A stretch of 64,000 nt of DNA from Gilliamella sp. N-G2 (GCF_002142215.1 NZ_NAST01000005.1:57985-121984); one strand, 5' to 3'. Counted from the stretch's first letter, positions 8,591 to 19,340 are shown. The notes: generated by a model from the sequence alone, not told the origin. Program-made: numbers and translations.

Positions 8591-9454
8591 ATGACAATGG
8601 AAACTTATATTCAAAACTTAGAATTAATTAAATACCCACGAACTCCACATTTGCAAAGTTCACGTTTACAATTTGGCGATAGTGAGCATGGACAGCTACC
8701 TTACGATCAGTTAGTAGGGCAATATATTGTGGTTGAAGAAAAACTTGATGGGGCTAACTGCGCAATCAGTTTTTCAGAAAGTGGTGAACTATTACTACAA
8801 TCACGTGGCCATTACTTAATAGGCGGGAGTCGCGAACGTCAATTTAATCTATTTAAACATTGGGCAACGGTCCATGAAGGCTGGTTAATTGAACGTTTAG
8901 AAGATCGTTATATTATGTATGGTGAATGGTTACATAAAAAACACGCTATTTTTTATGATGCATTACCACATTATTTTTGTGAATTTGATGTTTGGGATAG
9001 GCATAATAATTGTTTCTTATCGACTCGAAAGCGTCATCAATTATTGGCCGATGGTCCTATTTTATCTGTTCCGGTATTGTTTATGGGAATTGCACCAGAA
9101 AAATTAAGTGATTTATTAGCACTCGTGAAAAATTCTTTAGCTAAAACAATTGACTGGCGAAGTTGTTTTGAAAAAATTGTCGCACAAGAAAAACTTGATT
9201 TAATGAAAGCTTGGCAACAGTGTGATAACTCTGATTTGATGGAAGGATTATATTTAAAAATCGAATCAGCAAATACTACAACTGGTCGTTTGAAGTGGGT
9301 TAGGCAGGATTTTGTGCAAGCTATATTAGATGCTGGGCAACATCATTTACAACAACCATTTATTCCTAATCAATTAGCTAATAATGTTGAGCTTTATTCG
9401 CCACAACTAACAATAAATTGGAATAATGGTTTAGTATTTGGAGGTGATTTATGA
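8591..9454 (+). CDS. ATP-dependent RNA ligase (Rnl family)
   Basis: Seals RNA 3'-OH and 5'-phosphate ends through a covalent lysyl-AMP intermediate. The nucleotidyltransferase motifs appear in order: motif I KLDG with the adenylated Lys51; SRG at 71-73; motif III YGEWL near 110-114; motif IIIa FCEFDVWD near 129-136; motif IV MEGLYLK near 217-223; motif V KWVR near 235-238. The 287 residues hold the catalytic core with a short C-terminus. The stop overlaps the start of the HD-Pnk gene by 4 bases (ATGA), so the sealing and end-healing enzymes are translated as a unit. Natural RNA target unknown. Confidence 0.88.
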   Translation: MTMETYIQNLELIKYPRTPHLQSSRLQFGDSEHGQLPYDQLVGQYIVVEEKLDGANCAISFSESGELLLQSRGHYLIGGSRERQFNLFKHWATVHEGWLIERLEDRYIMYGEWLHKKHAIFYDALPHYFCEFDVWDRHNNCFLSTRKRHQLLADGPILSVPVLFMGIAPEKLSDLLALVKNSLAKTIDWRSCFEKIVAQEKLDLMKAWQQCDNSDLMEGLYLKIESANTTTGRLKWVRQDFVQAILDAGQHHLQQPFIPNQLANNVELYSPQLTINWNNGLVFGGDL

Positions 9455-10590
9455 GTTATTCACAGTTACAACAAGAGATCGCCCACAGTATCAGTCAAGA
9501 TAACTTTGACCAGTGGTTAGACTGTATTCCTGAGTTGAATAAATTGATTCTTACACCACAAGATCCGACTTATCATGGTGAAGGAAATGTTTGGATTCAT
9601 ACTCAAATGGTATTAAGGGCTTTAATTGCTCAAGATGATTTTGCAGCATCTTCTGATGAAGATAAGTTTGTACTGTTTATGACTGCTTTATTACATGATA
9701 TTGCCAAACCAGAAACGACAATTATTGATGAAATAAGTGGTCGAATTTCACAACCACGACATTCGCAAAAAGGCGAGATAAGTAGTCGAATATTATTATG
9801 GCGAAATGGTGTTCCTTTTGAATTACGGGAAAAAATTTGTCGAATTATCCGAGTGCATCAAATACCATTTTATGCTTTAAGTGATGATAATAACTATAAA
9901 TCACCGCAATGGTTAATTCATCGGCTTTCATGGCAACTTCCTGTTTGGATGTTATGTATGCAAGCTAAAGCAGATATACTAGGTCGTATTAGTGCTGATA
10001 AAGCTCGAATGGTTGATGAAGTTGAACTCTTCAAACAATTAGCTTTAGAAGAAGAGTGTTTATATCAACCACGGCAATTTATTGATGATTATACGCGAAT
10101 ACAATATTTTCGAGGTAGCAATGTGTTACCTGATTATGCGTTATATCCTCAAAAAGGGCCTAAAGTCATCTTACTGTCGGGGTTGCCAGCATCAGGTAAA
10201 AATAGTTGGATAAGTAAATACTATCCAAATTTACCGGTTGCATCATATGATGACGCCCGTAATCAACTTAAATTGAAGCATGGTCAAAATGAAGGTTTAG
10301 TGATTCAATTTGTATTGGCAAAAGTAAAACAATACTTAAGAGAGAATCAGTCATTTATTTGGAATGCTACTCACTTATCACGAGATATGCGAGAAAAAGC
10401 ATTGGATTTACTTTATGCTTACCATGCCGAAGTTGAAATTGTTTATCTTGAGCAGTCAGAAAAAACATTGTATCAACGTAATTCAAGTCGAGATACTAGC
10501 TTACCAAACAAGAAAATTACTCAAATGCTTTCTAAATGGCAAGTACCGTTACCGACAGAGGCACATAAGGTAACTTATCTAGTCAATTAG
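9451..10590 (+). CDS. HD-Pnk: HD phosphohydrolase fused to polynucleotide 5'-kinase
   Basis: Bifunctional end-healing enzyme. The N-terminal HD domain (about 1-215) shows H50, the HD pair H82-D83, H104, H136 and D174, the metal-binding set. The C-terminal P-loop kinase (about 237-379) has GLPASGKNS at 244-252, the SYDDAR segment near 265-270 and an arginine-rich lid (RNSSRD). The studied relative is Runella slithyformis HD-Pnk, which removes 2',3'-cyclic, 2'- and 3'-phosphates and phosphorylates 5'-OH ends. It starts inside the stop of the RNA ligase gene, so healed ends would be passed to that ligase. A hairpin follows the gene. Confidence 0.88.
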   Translation: MSYSQLQQEIAHSISQDNFDQWLDCIPELNKLILTPQDPTYHGEGNVWIHTQMVLRALIAQDDFAASSDEDKFVLFMTALLHDIAKPETTIIDEISGRISQPRHSQKGEISSRILLWRNGVPFELREKICRIIRVHQIPFYALSDDNNYKSPQWLIHRLSWQLPVWMLCMQAKADILGRISADKARMVDEVELFKQLALEEECLYQPRQFIDDYTRIQYFRGSNVLPDYALYPQKGPKVILLSGLPASGKNSWISKYYPNLPVASYDDARNQLKLKHGQNEGLVIQFVLAKVKQYLRENQSFIWNATHLSRDMREKALDLLYAYHAEVEIVYLEQSEKTLYQRNSSRDTSLPNKKITQMLSKWQVPLPTEAHKVTYLVN

Positions 10591-10607
10591 CGGTATTTAA
10601 ATAAATT

Positions 10608-10633
10608 ATGATGGGTCTTTCAGCGCCCATCAT
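10608..10633. terminator. Hairpin between convergent HD-Pnk and phospho-beta-glucosidase genes
   Basis: ATGATGGG (10608-10615) pairs with CCCATCAT (10626-10633) across a 10-base loop. It lies between two convergent genes and could end transcription from both sides, though the T-runs beside it are weak. Confidence 0.55.
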
Positions 10634-10649
10634 GTTTAGTTTTGCAATA

Positions 10650-12050
10650 TTATTTAATGCCATTATCTTTGATGACTTGCTGATACCAATAAAAACTATC
10701 TTTTTTAATTCGATTAAGCGTTTTTAAGTCATGATCATCTCGATCGACATAGACAAAGCCATAACGTTTTTTGAAACCTTGATGTGAGCTTAATAAATCA
10801 ATTACTGACCATGGACAATATCCAAATAACTCAACACCATCTTCAATCGCATCATGACAAGCTAAGATATGCGATTTTATATAATCAATGCGATAATCAT
10901 CATGTACTTTATTGTCAGCAGTTAAAATATCTGGTGTACCTAAGCCATTTTCTGTAATGATCAGTGGTAAGCGATATTGGCGATAATATTCATTTAATAC
11001 CAGTCTTAGACCCATAGGGTCAATTTGTGCACCATAAGTTGAGGCGACCAAATTTGGATTTTTCTCGATCTTAAAATAACCATAAAGATCAAAATCGATA
11101 TCTTTTTCTTTGCTACCAAACGGATGGCTATCATCTTCGGGTAGGTAACTAGCCACTAACGTCCGATAATAATTTACGGCAATAAAATCTGGCTTGGCTT
11201 GTTTTAAAATTTGCGCATCTTCTGGTTGAGTAATAGGATAGATACCACAATGATTTAAGTAATTTTTATAATACCCTGGATAGTCACCAAAGCAGTACAT
11301 TTCAAGTGCATAGTTGGTTTTGAAATTGTCATTCATTTTGGCAGCCCAAACATCCATGGGTTTATTACTTGCAGGGTAGGTCATGGTTGATGATACCGCC
11401 GGCCCAACTTTACTACCAGAAATTAGTTCATGACAGTCATTGGTAGCCATCGCATGAGCAACAAACATATGATAATCCATTTGAGCTCTCACTTTTTCAA
11501 CCTCATGAGCCGCAACTTTATACATGTTCATTCTTTCGTTAACACGGATCATCAGATTTTGTTCGTTATTAATCTGCCAATGTTTTACTCGATCGCCGAA
11601 TGCTTGATAACATATTTGTGCATAACGTCTAAATGCATCTACACAACGACGATCTTGCCAACCATTATATTTATCAACTAAGGCGAATGGTAAATCAAAA
11701 TGATAAAGAGTAATAAACGGAATGATATCGTTCTTGATTAATTCATTGATGACTTTGTTGTAGAAATCAATGCCTGCTTGATTTATTTTACCATCACCAT
11801 CGGGAATAATACGCGCCCATGATATAGAAAAGCGATAAGTTTTTAGTCCTAACTCTTTAAATAAAGCAATATCACTTTCAACATGATGATAGAAATCACT
11901 GGCTACTTTACTATCGGCTTGTATCGCAGAGCGTTGAAATGAATTGTAATCGGCAACGGTCAATCCTTTTCCATCCGCATCCCACCCACCTTCAATTTGA
12001 AATGCAGAAGATGATGCTCCCCACCAAAAATCCTTAGTAAAAGCTTTCAT
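10650..12050 (-). CDS. 6-phospho-beta-glucosidase, GH1 family
   Basis: Cytoplasmic hydrolase that splits phosphorylated beta-glucosides delivered by the PTS. GH1 features from the chosen ATG: KDFWWGASSSAFQIEGG at the N-terminus, the acid/base glutamate in NNEQN (E163) and the nucleophile in ITENGLG (E367), giving 466 residues. An open frame extends 17 codons upstream, but AGAGG 7 bases before the ATG at 12050 and the family N-terminus support this start. It lies 10 bases after the PTS gene and is co-transcribed with it. BglA, BglB and AscB types cannot be separated safely. Confidence 0.9.
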   Translation of the reverse strand: MKAFTKDFWWGASSSAFQIEGGWDADGKGLTVADYNSFQRSAIQADSKVASDFYHHVESDIALFKELGLKTYRFSISWARIIPDGDGKINQAGIDFYNKVINELIKNDIIPFITLYHFDLPFALVDKYNGWQDRRCVDAFRRYAQICYQAFGDRVKHWQINNEQNLMIRVNERMNMYKVAAHEVEKVRAQMDYHMFVAHAMATNDCHELISGSKVGPAVSSTMTYPASNKPMDVWAAKMNDNFKTNYALEMYCFGDYPGYYKNYLNHCGIYPITQPEDAQILKQAKPDFIAVNYYRTLVASYLPEDDSHPFGSKEKDIDFDLYGYFKIEKNPNLVASTYGAQIDPMGLRLVLNEYYRQYRLPLIITENGLGTPDILTADNKVHDDYRIDYIKSHILACHDAIEDGVELFGYCPWSVIDLLSSHQGFKKRYGFVYVDRDDHDLKTLNRIKKDSFYWYQQVIKDNGIK

Positions 12051-12060
12051 AACTAAACCT

Positions 12061-13920
12061 CTAAACTTGAATAAATAATAAATTGTCTTTATTACTAACA
12101 TGAGTTAGTTGACAATAATTTATATGTTTATATTGATCTGAATTAACCACAATAACCGAAGTTGTTAAATCAAATTGCTGTTCGATTTTTTCAATATCAA
12201 AGGAAACGATTTTGCTACCTTTAGCAATATGTTGACCAGTTTTTACATAAGACTGGAAATACTTACCTTGTAAGTTAACTGTGTCAATACCAATATGAAT
12301 CAGTAGTTCAATACCGTTATCCAATTTTAGGCCAATTGCATGTAAAGTAGGATAGAGTACGGTAATGGTACAATCTGCTGGGGCAATTACTTCACCAGTT
12401 TTAGGATAAATCGCTATTCCTTTACCCATTGCTCCTGAAGCAAACACTTCATCTTTAACTTGATTTAACGCAATAACCTTGCCGGCAACTGGCGATAGAA
12501 TGGTTGTATCATTTGTTAATGGTTGGCTAGATGATTTTTGAATTGTCTTTGACTCTTCTTCATTTTCTATATCGTTAAAGCCAACAAGCATCGTCATAAT
12601 GCATGAGCCAAAAAATGCGAAACCTATACCAATTATGTAACATAGGAAAGCTTTGGTTCCAGCTTCAGCATAAACCGGGATTGTCAGTACTCCTTGGTTG
12701 GCAAAAGCAGTACCATAAGAACCTCCCCATCCCATTAAACCACCAGCGAGTGCACCGCATACAACTGCACAAACCATTGGTCTTTTCAATCTAAGATTTG
12801 CACCATAAATAGCAGGTTCGGTAATACCGAACAAGGCGGTTATTGTTGCTGAAGCGGCAACTGTTTTTAGATTCTTATTTTTAGTTTTAAAAAATACGCC
12901 TAAAGCAGCGCCGGCTTGTGAAAAGTTAGCTGCACCAGCAAAAGCTAGTAAACTTTGACGTCCTGTTTGGGCAACATCATTAATGCCGATTGGTACAATA
13001 GCACGGTGGGCGCCAAAGATGACTAAAATACACCATACACCACCAATAAATGCACCTAATAAGATAGGGCTTACCCCCATAATGTAGTAATAGATCCAGT
13101 TTATAAATTCGCCGATATAGATACCAATTGGGCCAAAAATAAGTAATGTAGCTGGAATCATGATGAGCAATGAGAATGTAGGAACCATGATGATCTTTAA
13201 CACGTCTGGAATAATATATTCTAGAAATCTTTGTACATAACTTAAAATAAACACCGCTAATATAATAGGGATAACACTTGATGTGTAACTAGCTTTAGTT
13301 AGTTCGATAGCAAACAGCGTTACTTCGGTTTTACTGCTCATTAAATTGACGATTGATGGATAACATAAAGTTGCGCCAATAATCATAGAAATAAATTCAT
13401 GAGCTTTGAAGACTTTGGCCGCAGTGTAACCTAATATTATTGGCATAAAATAGAAAACTGCATCCGATGCGGCATGTAAAATCGTATAGGTGTTATAGCT
13501 TTTAATATCAGTCTGATAGTAATAGTTACCAATCATAACGGCTATAGCTAAAATTCCTTTTAACATACCTGAAGCAGCAATAGCCGGGATTATTGGTGTA
13601 AAAATAGCGGCGAAGGCATTTAAAATTTTTACCCCTAAAGATACTTTGGGTTCTGTTAGTTTGTTTTGCGTTAGCTCACCGATTAAAGGCAGTAATTGAT
13701 CATAAATTTTGGTGACTTTGTTGCCTAGTACGACTTGGTATTGCCCACTACTTTCAACAACCGAAATCACTCCTTCTGTATGTAATAATTTTTCGCGATC
13801 GGCCTGTTTACTGTCATTTAATTGGAACCGTAAGCGAGTAAAACAGTGTGTTAAACTAATAATATTCTCTTTACCGCCGACCAACTCAAGTATTTGACGT
13901 GCAATTTTTTGATAGTCCAT
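12061..13920 (-). CDS. PTS beta-glucoside transporter subunit EIIBCA
   Basis: Membrane transporter that imports and phosphorylates beta-glucosides. The order is EIIB (about 1-90, phosphocysteine C26 in LTHCFTRLRF), EIIC (about 100-450, many transmembrane segments, with a GITEPAIYG loop) and EIIA (about 475-619, phosphohistidine H542 in LLIHIGIDTV). The start used is the second ATG of the frame, because GGAG lies 6 bases upstream of it. The phospho-beta-glucosidase follows. No BglG-type antiterminator gene is adjacent, and I saw no clear terminator with an antiterminator site in the 250 bases upstream, so control differs from the bgl operon. Confidence 0.92.
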   Translation of the reverse strand: MDYQKIARQILELVGGKENIISLTHCFTRLRFQLNDSKQADREKLLHTEGVISVVESSGQYQVVLGNKVTKIYDQLLPLIGELTQNKLTEPKVSLGVKILNAFAAIFTPIIPAIAASGMLKGILAIAVMIGNYYYQTDIKSYNTYTILHAASDAVFYFMPIILGYTAAKVFKAHEFISMIIGATLCYPSIVNLMSSKTEVTLFAIELTKASYTSSVIPIILAVFILSYVQRFLEYIIPDVLKIIMVPTFSLLIMIPATLLIFGPIGIYIGEFINWIYYYIMGVSPILLGAFIGGVWCILVIFGAHRAIVPIGINDVAQTGRQSLLAFAGAANFSQAGAALGVFFKTKNKNLKTVAASATITALFGITEPAIYGANLRLKRPMVCAVVCGALAGGLMGWGGSYGTAFANQGVLTIPVYAEAGTKAFLCYIIGIGFAFFGSCIMTMLVGFNDIENEEESKTIQKSSSQPLTNDTTILSPVAGKVIALNQVKDEVFASGAMGKGIAIYPKTGEVIAPADCTITVLYPTLHAIGLKLDNGIELLIHIGIDTVNLQGKYFQSYVKTGQHIAKGSKIVSFDIEKIEQQFDLTTSVIVVNSDQYKHINYCQLTHVSNKDNLLFIQV

Positions 13921-14173
13921 TATTTTCTCCATTACTTAAAGAATGGTTTTACATTGATAAAAAAGACTAAATACACTAAAAATTATCATCATAAGATCTA
14001 TTATAACGTTGTGATTAGTATTACTTTAGTGAGATTAATTTTTATCACTTCATTTATCTGTTTCAAGCTAGCATAGTTTAAAAAAATAGACAAGTTAGCC
14101 TTAATTATTGCTAAATAACTTATTTAGATATATTTTTAGAAGTAATAATTATACCTATTAAAATTGTGAATAA

Positions 14174-15337
14174 ATGAAATCAGCCCAAAAAAAGTCTTTT
14201 TTACTATTGTGTATAGTGTTTTTTTTCTGGTATGCACAATATATCTATATTCCTTATCAAACCCCGTATCTTGCTGCAATAAATTTATCGACCAATGTAA
14301 TCGGGGTGGTAGTTAGTGCTTATGGTTTGTCACAATTATTTTTAAGATTACCTATAGGATTATTAGCCAATGTAAAAGAAAAGCACAAAATCTTTATTAT
14401 AATAGGAGCTTTTTTTGCTGGAATAGCTTCAGTAATTCGTATTATTGAACCGAACGGTTCCGGTTTTTTGATTGGTAACATAATTTCTGGTTTCGCAAGT
14501 GCAATGTGGATATCTTTTATGGTACTTTTTTTAGGTTTTTATCCTAAATCTAAAAAAGGTTATGCAACCAGTTTAATTATAATGGTAAATAATCTAGGTG
14601 TATTTTTAGCTTTTCTAACCAGTACATTATTATATGATTACATTCACATGGGGGGAATCTGTTTGCTTAGCTGCTTAAGTGGCTTAGTGGCGTTTATCTT
14701 AGCAATAAAACTTAAATATCCAGAAAAGATCCATCATGATTTTAATTATCATCTTTTATTCAGCGCTTTATGTAATCGAAAATTATTATTTTTTTCATTT
14801 CTTGCTTTAATTCAGCAAGGAATTCAAATGTCTACCACAATGTCTTTTACCAATCAGATACTGAGTGATTTAGGGGGCAATGCCTCTTTAATTGGGATCT
14901 CCTCAATGGTCTATATGTTATCTTCAGTTTTATTTTCCAAATTAGCAGCAACCAAATGGATCAATTTATTAAGTACATCAGGCTGGGTAATTTTTTCTTT
15001 TTTATTATTAGCACTTTATTGTATTTTGGTACCTCAAGTATCTTATGTTTATAGTATTTTACTCTTACAAATTATTCCTGGTATAGGAACAGGTATTTTA
15101 TTTTCATTTTTAAATTTTGAAGCGATGATAGATGTACCATCGTATGCTCGTTCAGCGGCAATGGGATTGTTTCAAGCTATTTATGCATTAGGTATGACAC
15201 TATTTCCCATTATTTTTGGCATGATCAGTTTGCGATGGTCGATGACTATTGCTTATTTCAGTTTAGCCGGCATAGCAATGATTGCTGCAATTTTATCAAT
15301 AATCTATTGTTTAAAATTTAAAAGCGACATTTGCTAA
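14174..15337 (+). CDS. MFS transporter, unassigned subgroup
   Basis: Inner-membrane carrier of 387 residues with about twelve hydrophobic segments. The loop between segments 2 and 3 is LLANVKEKHK, a weak form of the usual GxLxDRxGRR motif. I do not recognise a specific subgroup or substrate. No clear ribosome binding site precedes the ATG. It is divergent from the beta-glucoside PTS operon and convergent with citG, so context does not show its job. Confidence 0.75.
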   Translation: MKSAQKKSFLLLCIVFFFWYAQYIYIPYQTPYLAAINLSTNVIGVVVSAYGLSQLFLRLPIGLLANVKEKHKIFIIIGAFFAGIASVIRIIEPNGSGFLIGNIISGFASAMWISFMVLFLGFYPKSKKGYATSLIIMVNNLGVFLAFLTSTLLYDYIHMGGICLLSCLSGLVAFILAIKLKYPEKIHHDFNYHLLFSALCNRKLLFFSFLALIQQGIQMSTTMSFTNQILSDLGGNASLIGISSMVYMLSSVLFSKLAATKWINLLSTSGWVIFSFLLLALYCILVPQVSYVYSILLLQIIPGIGTGILFSFLNFEAMIDVPSYARSAAMGLFQAIYALGMTLFPIIFGMISLRWSMTIAYFSLAGIAMIAAILSIIYCLKFKSDIC

Positions 15338-15364
15338 AATTTTTCAGTATTAGAAGGATAAATA

Positions 15365-16258
15365 TTATTTTGAATAGTTAGATAAAAACCAAGTAACGGC
15401 AATTAGATCCGCTGATCCACCTGGGCTTAAATGACGTTTTATCAGTTCGTCATCTAATTTAGCAATCATTTCCAGTCCATTTGGATGCATAACGCCGCCT
15501 TCCTGAATTAAATTTCTTGCTTCATTTTGCACGAATTCTAATCCGGCCAATCCTCCTCTGGAAACTAGGTTTGTGTCTTGATTGTAAGCTAGTAAATATA
15601 GCATTGCTTGTAATAGGGCTGATTCTTCATTATAGCCACTATTCAACATTTCTTGATAAATTGGGAGTGATATCTCACGTGCGGTTGTATATCCTGATTC
15701 AGCTTCGCCTCTTGCTCCGGTAAGATTATGTTGTTTAAAAAGCCGTTCTCCTACTGAGTGGCTGCGGTTATTTTGTGATAATTCGTTATTAACCATACGG
15801 TGGCAAATATTGGCTACTTCATTACAGATCATCGGAATAGTTGTTTGTAATTTAAGTTGCTCTAATTTACCAATGGCACTTAGTAATAGACCAAAGGCAA
15901 ATATTCCACCTTTATGAGTATTAATCTGTTTAGTTGCACTAAACATCGCTGTTTCACATTCAAGACCAATTGGTCGAATATTTGCTAAAAAATCAGGTGC
16001 TGCAACGTTGGCATTATGTTTACCATATTGATAGAAACGTTCAAACCAATTTGAAATAGCGTTAATACTTGTTATGAATGTTTGAAAATTCATATCGTGA
16101 TGTGAACCATTATTGTTCATATCAACCAATCCAGGTTTGGGTGATAAGCAGATCTCTCTAATTAACGCTTGTACCGCCAATATTGTCGGTGAGCTCAAAA
16201 CATTGTGACTTATCAATTTCGATTCTAAGCTAATTACTTGGGCTAAATAATTACTCAT
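15365..16258 (-). CDS. citG: Triphosphoribosyl-dephospho-CoA synthase
   Basis: Makes the precursor of the citrate lyase (or malonate decarboxylase) prosthetic group from ATP and dephospho-CoA. The family signature is clear: SPKPGLVDMNNNGSHHDMN near residues 38-56, then HKGGIFAFGLLL near 114-125 and the GARGEAESGY segment near 180. At 297 residues it matches CitG/MdcB. It starts 26 bases after ftsK on the same strand and no citrate lyase gene is beside it. The citrate-type symporter and its sensor lie 14 kb away at the window edge, so lyase genes may lie beyond. CitG is preferred to MdcB for that reason. Confidence 0.85.
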   Translation of the reverse strand: MSNYLAQVISLESKLISHNVLSSPTILAVQALIREICLSPKPGLVDMNNNGSHHDMNFQTFITSINAISNWFERFYQYGKHNANVAAPDFLANIRPIGLECETAMFSATKQINTHKGGIFAFGLLLSAIGKLEQLKLQTTIPMICNEVANICHRMVNNELSQNNRSHSVGERLFKQHNLTGARGEAESGYTTAREISLPIYQEMLNSGYNEESALLQAMLYLLAYNQDTNLVSRGGLAGLEFVQNEARNLIQEGGVMHPNGLEMIAKLDDELIKRHLSPGGSADLIAVTWFLSNYSK

Positions 16259-16284
16259 GGAATAGGCTGCCTTTACAATTAAGC

Positions 16285-19236
16285 TTAATAATCATTATGA
16301 GATGCTTGAGCAAGTACTTCTCGATTACCATTATGGGCAGGTGCACTTATAATGCCTTCCATTTCCATTTGTTCCACAATTCGTGCGGCTCGGTTATAAC
16401 CAATTCTAAATTTACGTTGAACACTGGATATTGATGCTCTACGAGTTTCAATGACGAAAGAAACCACTTGATCAAACAATGGATCAAGTTCTTCATCAAT
16501 AGTATCAAAGCTACCACTTTCGCTATCGTCGGTTGAGACTGTTACATTTTCAATATATTTAGGCTTACCACGCGCTTTCCAATCTTGTACGACGGCATGA
16601 ACTTCTTCATCACGGACAAAAGCGCCATGAACACGAACAGGAATAGAGCTATTAGGCGCTAAATAGAGCATATCACCCATACCAAGCAGAGATTCCGCAC
16701 CCATTTGATCTAAAATGGTTCGTGAGTCAATTTTACTTGAAACTGTAAATGCAATTCGGGTTGGTATATTGGCTTTAATTAAACCGGTAATAACATCAAC
16801 AGAAGGTCTTTGGGTAGCTAGTACCAAATGAATACCTGCAGCTCGGGCTTTTTGGGCAAGTCGAGCAATTAACTCTTCTACTTTTTTACCAACAGCCATA
16901 ATTAAATCGGCAAATTCATCAACCATAACCACAATATATGGAAGTTTTTCAAGCGTCGGCATTTCTAGATCCATACTATCGGTTGGTTTCCAGAGTGGAT
17001 CTGGAATTGGTCGTCCCATCTCTTCCGCAAGCTTGATTTTCTCATTAAAACCAGCAATGTTACGAACGCCCAAAGCTGACATTAATCGATAGCGTTTTTC
17101 CATTTCATTCACACACCAGTTAAGAGCATTTGCCGCATCTTTCATATCGGTGACGACTTGAGTTAACAGATGTGGTATTCCTTCATAGATAGAGAGTTCT
17201 AACATTTTAGGATCAATCATGATGAACCTAACATCTTCCGGTTGTGATTTGTATAAAATACTTAATATCATGGCATTAACACCAACTGATTTACCTGAAC
17301 CAGTTGTTCCTGCAACTAATAAATGTGGCATTTTAGCTAAATCGGCAACCACCGATTGTCCAGCAATGTCTTTTCCTAAAACGACCGTCAGTGGAGATTG
17401 AGCGTTTTTGAATTGTGGGCTGTCTAATACTTCTCTGAAATAAACGGTTTGGCGATTTTGATTAGGTAATTCAATACCGACATAAGGTTTACCTGGTATT
17501 ACTTCTACAACCCTCACTGATGGCATAGATAAGGAACGAGCTAAATCACGATCCAGTGTTGATATTCTGGCAGCTTTAATACCCGGGGCCAATTCAATTT
17601 CAAAACGCGTAATCACAGGACCTGGTAAATAATCAACAACGCGAGCTTTTACTCGATAATCAGATAAACTTTTTTCAATTTGCTGTGCCATTGCATTTAA
17701 CGCAACATGATCAACCTCAATTCTTGTTGTTGGTGGTGGCGTTAATAAACTCAACGAAGGTAGTGGAGTAGTTGGCTTGGGTAATGGTTTATCATTCCGT
17801 TGTAATAACGGATGAATTAGGCTTTCTCCCTCATCTTCATTATCTTCTTCTGTATCTTCATAGATAATCGGTGCCGTTTGAGTTAAAGAGGTTAGTGGTT
17901 GTGTCGTTTCTTCGATAGCAACATCATTTAAATAAATATCATCTATAGTAGGATTTTCTTGTTTAAGAAATGAGATATCAACATCCTCAGGTATCTCAAA
18001 GTTGTCTGGAATATCATTCGATTGATAGTTATTATATTCTTGAGTAATACTTGGTGATATTTCATCCTCAACTGGTTGGATCACAGTTGGTTCAATCACA
18101 CTCTCGCTATTAAAAGTAGGATGATTTATATTTATTTCAGGTTCATGATGTTCCAAAATAAATAATGGTTTACTTGGCGAATCGGCTATTGTGTATTTAT
18201 CTTCTTCGAATGGTTGGATAATTTCTTGACTATCCGTTTGGTCATTAGATTCTGCCAAATTAGTAGAATTAGTTGCACCACCTTCATTCATATTTTTTAA
18301 TATGGTTTCCATTCGCGCTAATATTGCGTCAGGATTAAGGTCTTTTTTGGCTACCTTTTCAGTTACATCATGAGTTTCTTCTGTAGTTGCAGTGTTAGCT
18401 TCGATAGTTTGTAATAATTGTGCTGCCGTTTTTATGAATTTTTCATCTTCTAATGAAGTAGGATTTGGTTTGGTTGTATCAAATTCAGGCGATACTGTTG
18501 CAGTATTTACCGTTATTTTTTGTAAATTATCATCTTCATTCGCCCTACTATCACCATCGAGAGGCAGATCAAACTGTGGATGTTTTTCTATTACTAATTC
18601 ACTACCTTGATTGGAAAACGTAGATTGAGGAACTTTATCTGGCGTAAATAACCATTTTATTGGCGATAGAATTAACATAACCAATGCGCCAATCTTTTCG
18701 AATAGATATGGCCATGAGAACCCCGTCAATAGCGTTACACAAGCTAACGTTGTTGCAAGTAAAACTAATGAGGTGACTAAGCTGCTCATAACAGGTAAGA
18801 GACTTTCGATGACTATTGAGCCTAGATAACCACCAGCTTGAAATTGTTCTGGGTCACGAATATTAAGAGTGAAAAAACCGCAACAACTAAGAATAAAAGC
18901 TAAAATACCGATTATTCGGAACGAGACACTGAAATAATTAACTGGATCATTAGCATAGCGGTAAAAATACCTCATTAATTGTAAACAAAAGAAGATAATA
19001 ATTGCGGGTAGACTATGAGCGACTAATCCAAAAAATTGAAATAAAATATCAGAAATATATGCTCCTATATAACCGCCGAAATTGCTAATAGGGTAATGCC
19101 AAGCAGTACGTGACCAACCCGGATCCGATGGGTTGTAAGTAAAAAGTGATAAAAATAAACAAATAGACAATCCTATTAATGTTAATAGAATTAATTGAAT
19201 AATAATTTGTCTACTAGTAATTTTAGATTTTTTCAA
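16285..19236 (-). CDS. ftsK: DNA translocase FtsK
   Basis: Hexameric motor at the division septum that pumps DNA and activates chromosome dimer resolution. Layout: four to five transmembrane segments in about residues 1-200; an acidic Ser/Thr/Glu-rich linker to about 510; the RecA-like motor with Walker [10 protein letters not shown] starting at residue 643 and the Walker B-like [10 protein letters not shown]; and a C-terminal gamma winged helix (about 915-975) that reads KOPS sequences. At 983 residues it is much shorter than the E. coli protein (1329), the difference being in the linker. No lrp gene precedes it, unlike E. coli. Confidence 0.95.
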   Translation of the reverse strand: MKKSKITSRQIIIQLILLTLIGLSICLFLSLFTYNPSDPGWSRTAWHYPISNFGGYIGAYISDILFQFFGLVAHSLPAIIIFFCLQLMRYFYRYANDPVNYFSVSFRIIGILAFILSCCGFFTLNIRDPEQFQAGGYLGSIVIESLLPVMSSLVTSLVLLATTLACVTLLTGFSWPYLFEKIGALVMLILSPIKWLFTPDKVPQSTFSNQGSELVIEKHPQFDLPLDGDSRANEDDNLQKITVNTATVSPEFDTTKPNPTSLEDEKFIKTAAQLLQTIEANTATTEETHDVTEKVAKKDLNPDAILARMETILKNMNEGGATNSTNLAESNDQTDSQEIIQPFEEDKYTIADSPSKPLFILEHHEPEININHPTFNSESVIEPTVIQPVEDEISPSITQEYNNYQSNDIPDNFEIPEDVDISFLKQENPTIDDIYLNDVAIEETTQPLTSLTQTAPIIYEDTEEDNEDEGESLIHPLLQRNDKPLPKPTTPLPSLSLLTPPPTTRIEVDHVALNAMAQQIEKSLSDYRVKARVVDYLPGPVITRFEIELAPGIKAARISTLDRDLARSLSMPSVRVVEVIPGKPYVGIELPNQNRQTVYFREVLDSPQFKNAQSPLTVVLGKDIAGQSVVADLAKMPHLLVAGTTGSGKSVGVNAMILSILYKSQPEDVRFIMIDPKMLELSIYEGIPHLLTQVVTDMKDAANALNWCVNEMEKRYRLMSALGVRNIAGFNEKIKLAEEMGRPIPDPLWKPTDSMDLEMPTLEKLPYIVVMVDEFADLIMAVGKKVEELIARLAQKARAAGIHLVLATQRPSVDVITGLIKANIPTRIAFTVSSKIDSRTILDQMGAESLLGMGDMLYLAPNSSIPVRVHGAFVRDEEVHAVVQDWKARGKPKYIENVTVSTDDSESGSFDTIDEELDPLFDQVVSFVIETRRASISSVQRKFRIGYNRAARIVEQMEMEGIISAPAHNGNREVLAQASHNDY

Positions 19237-19340
19237 ACAAGTACCTAAAAGCTATCTTAATTAAAATTTTAGCTATTTTATCATAAATTAAACCTACTCA
19301 TAACTTGAATGGAGTATAAAAACTGATTTATTAGCAAGTA

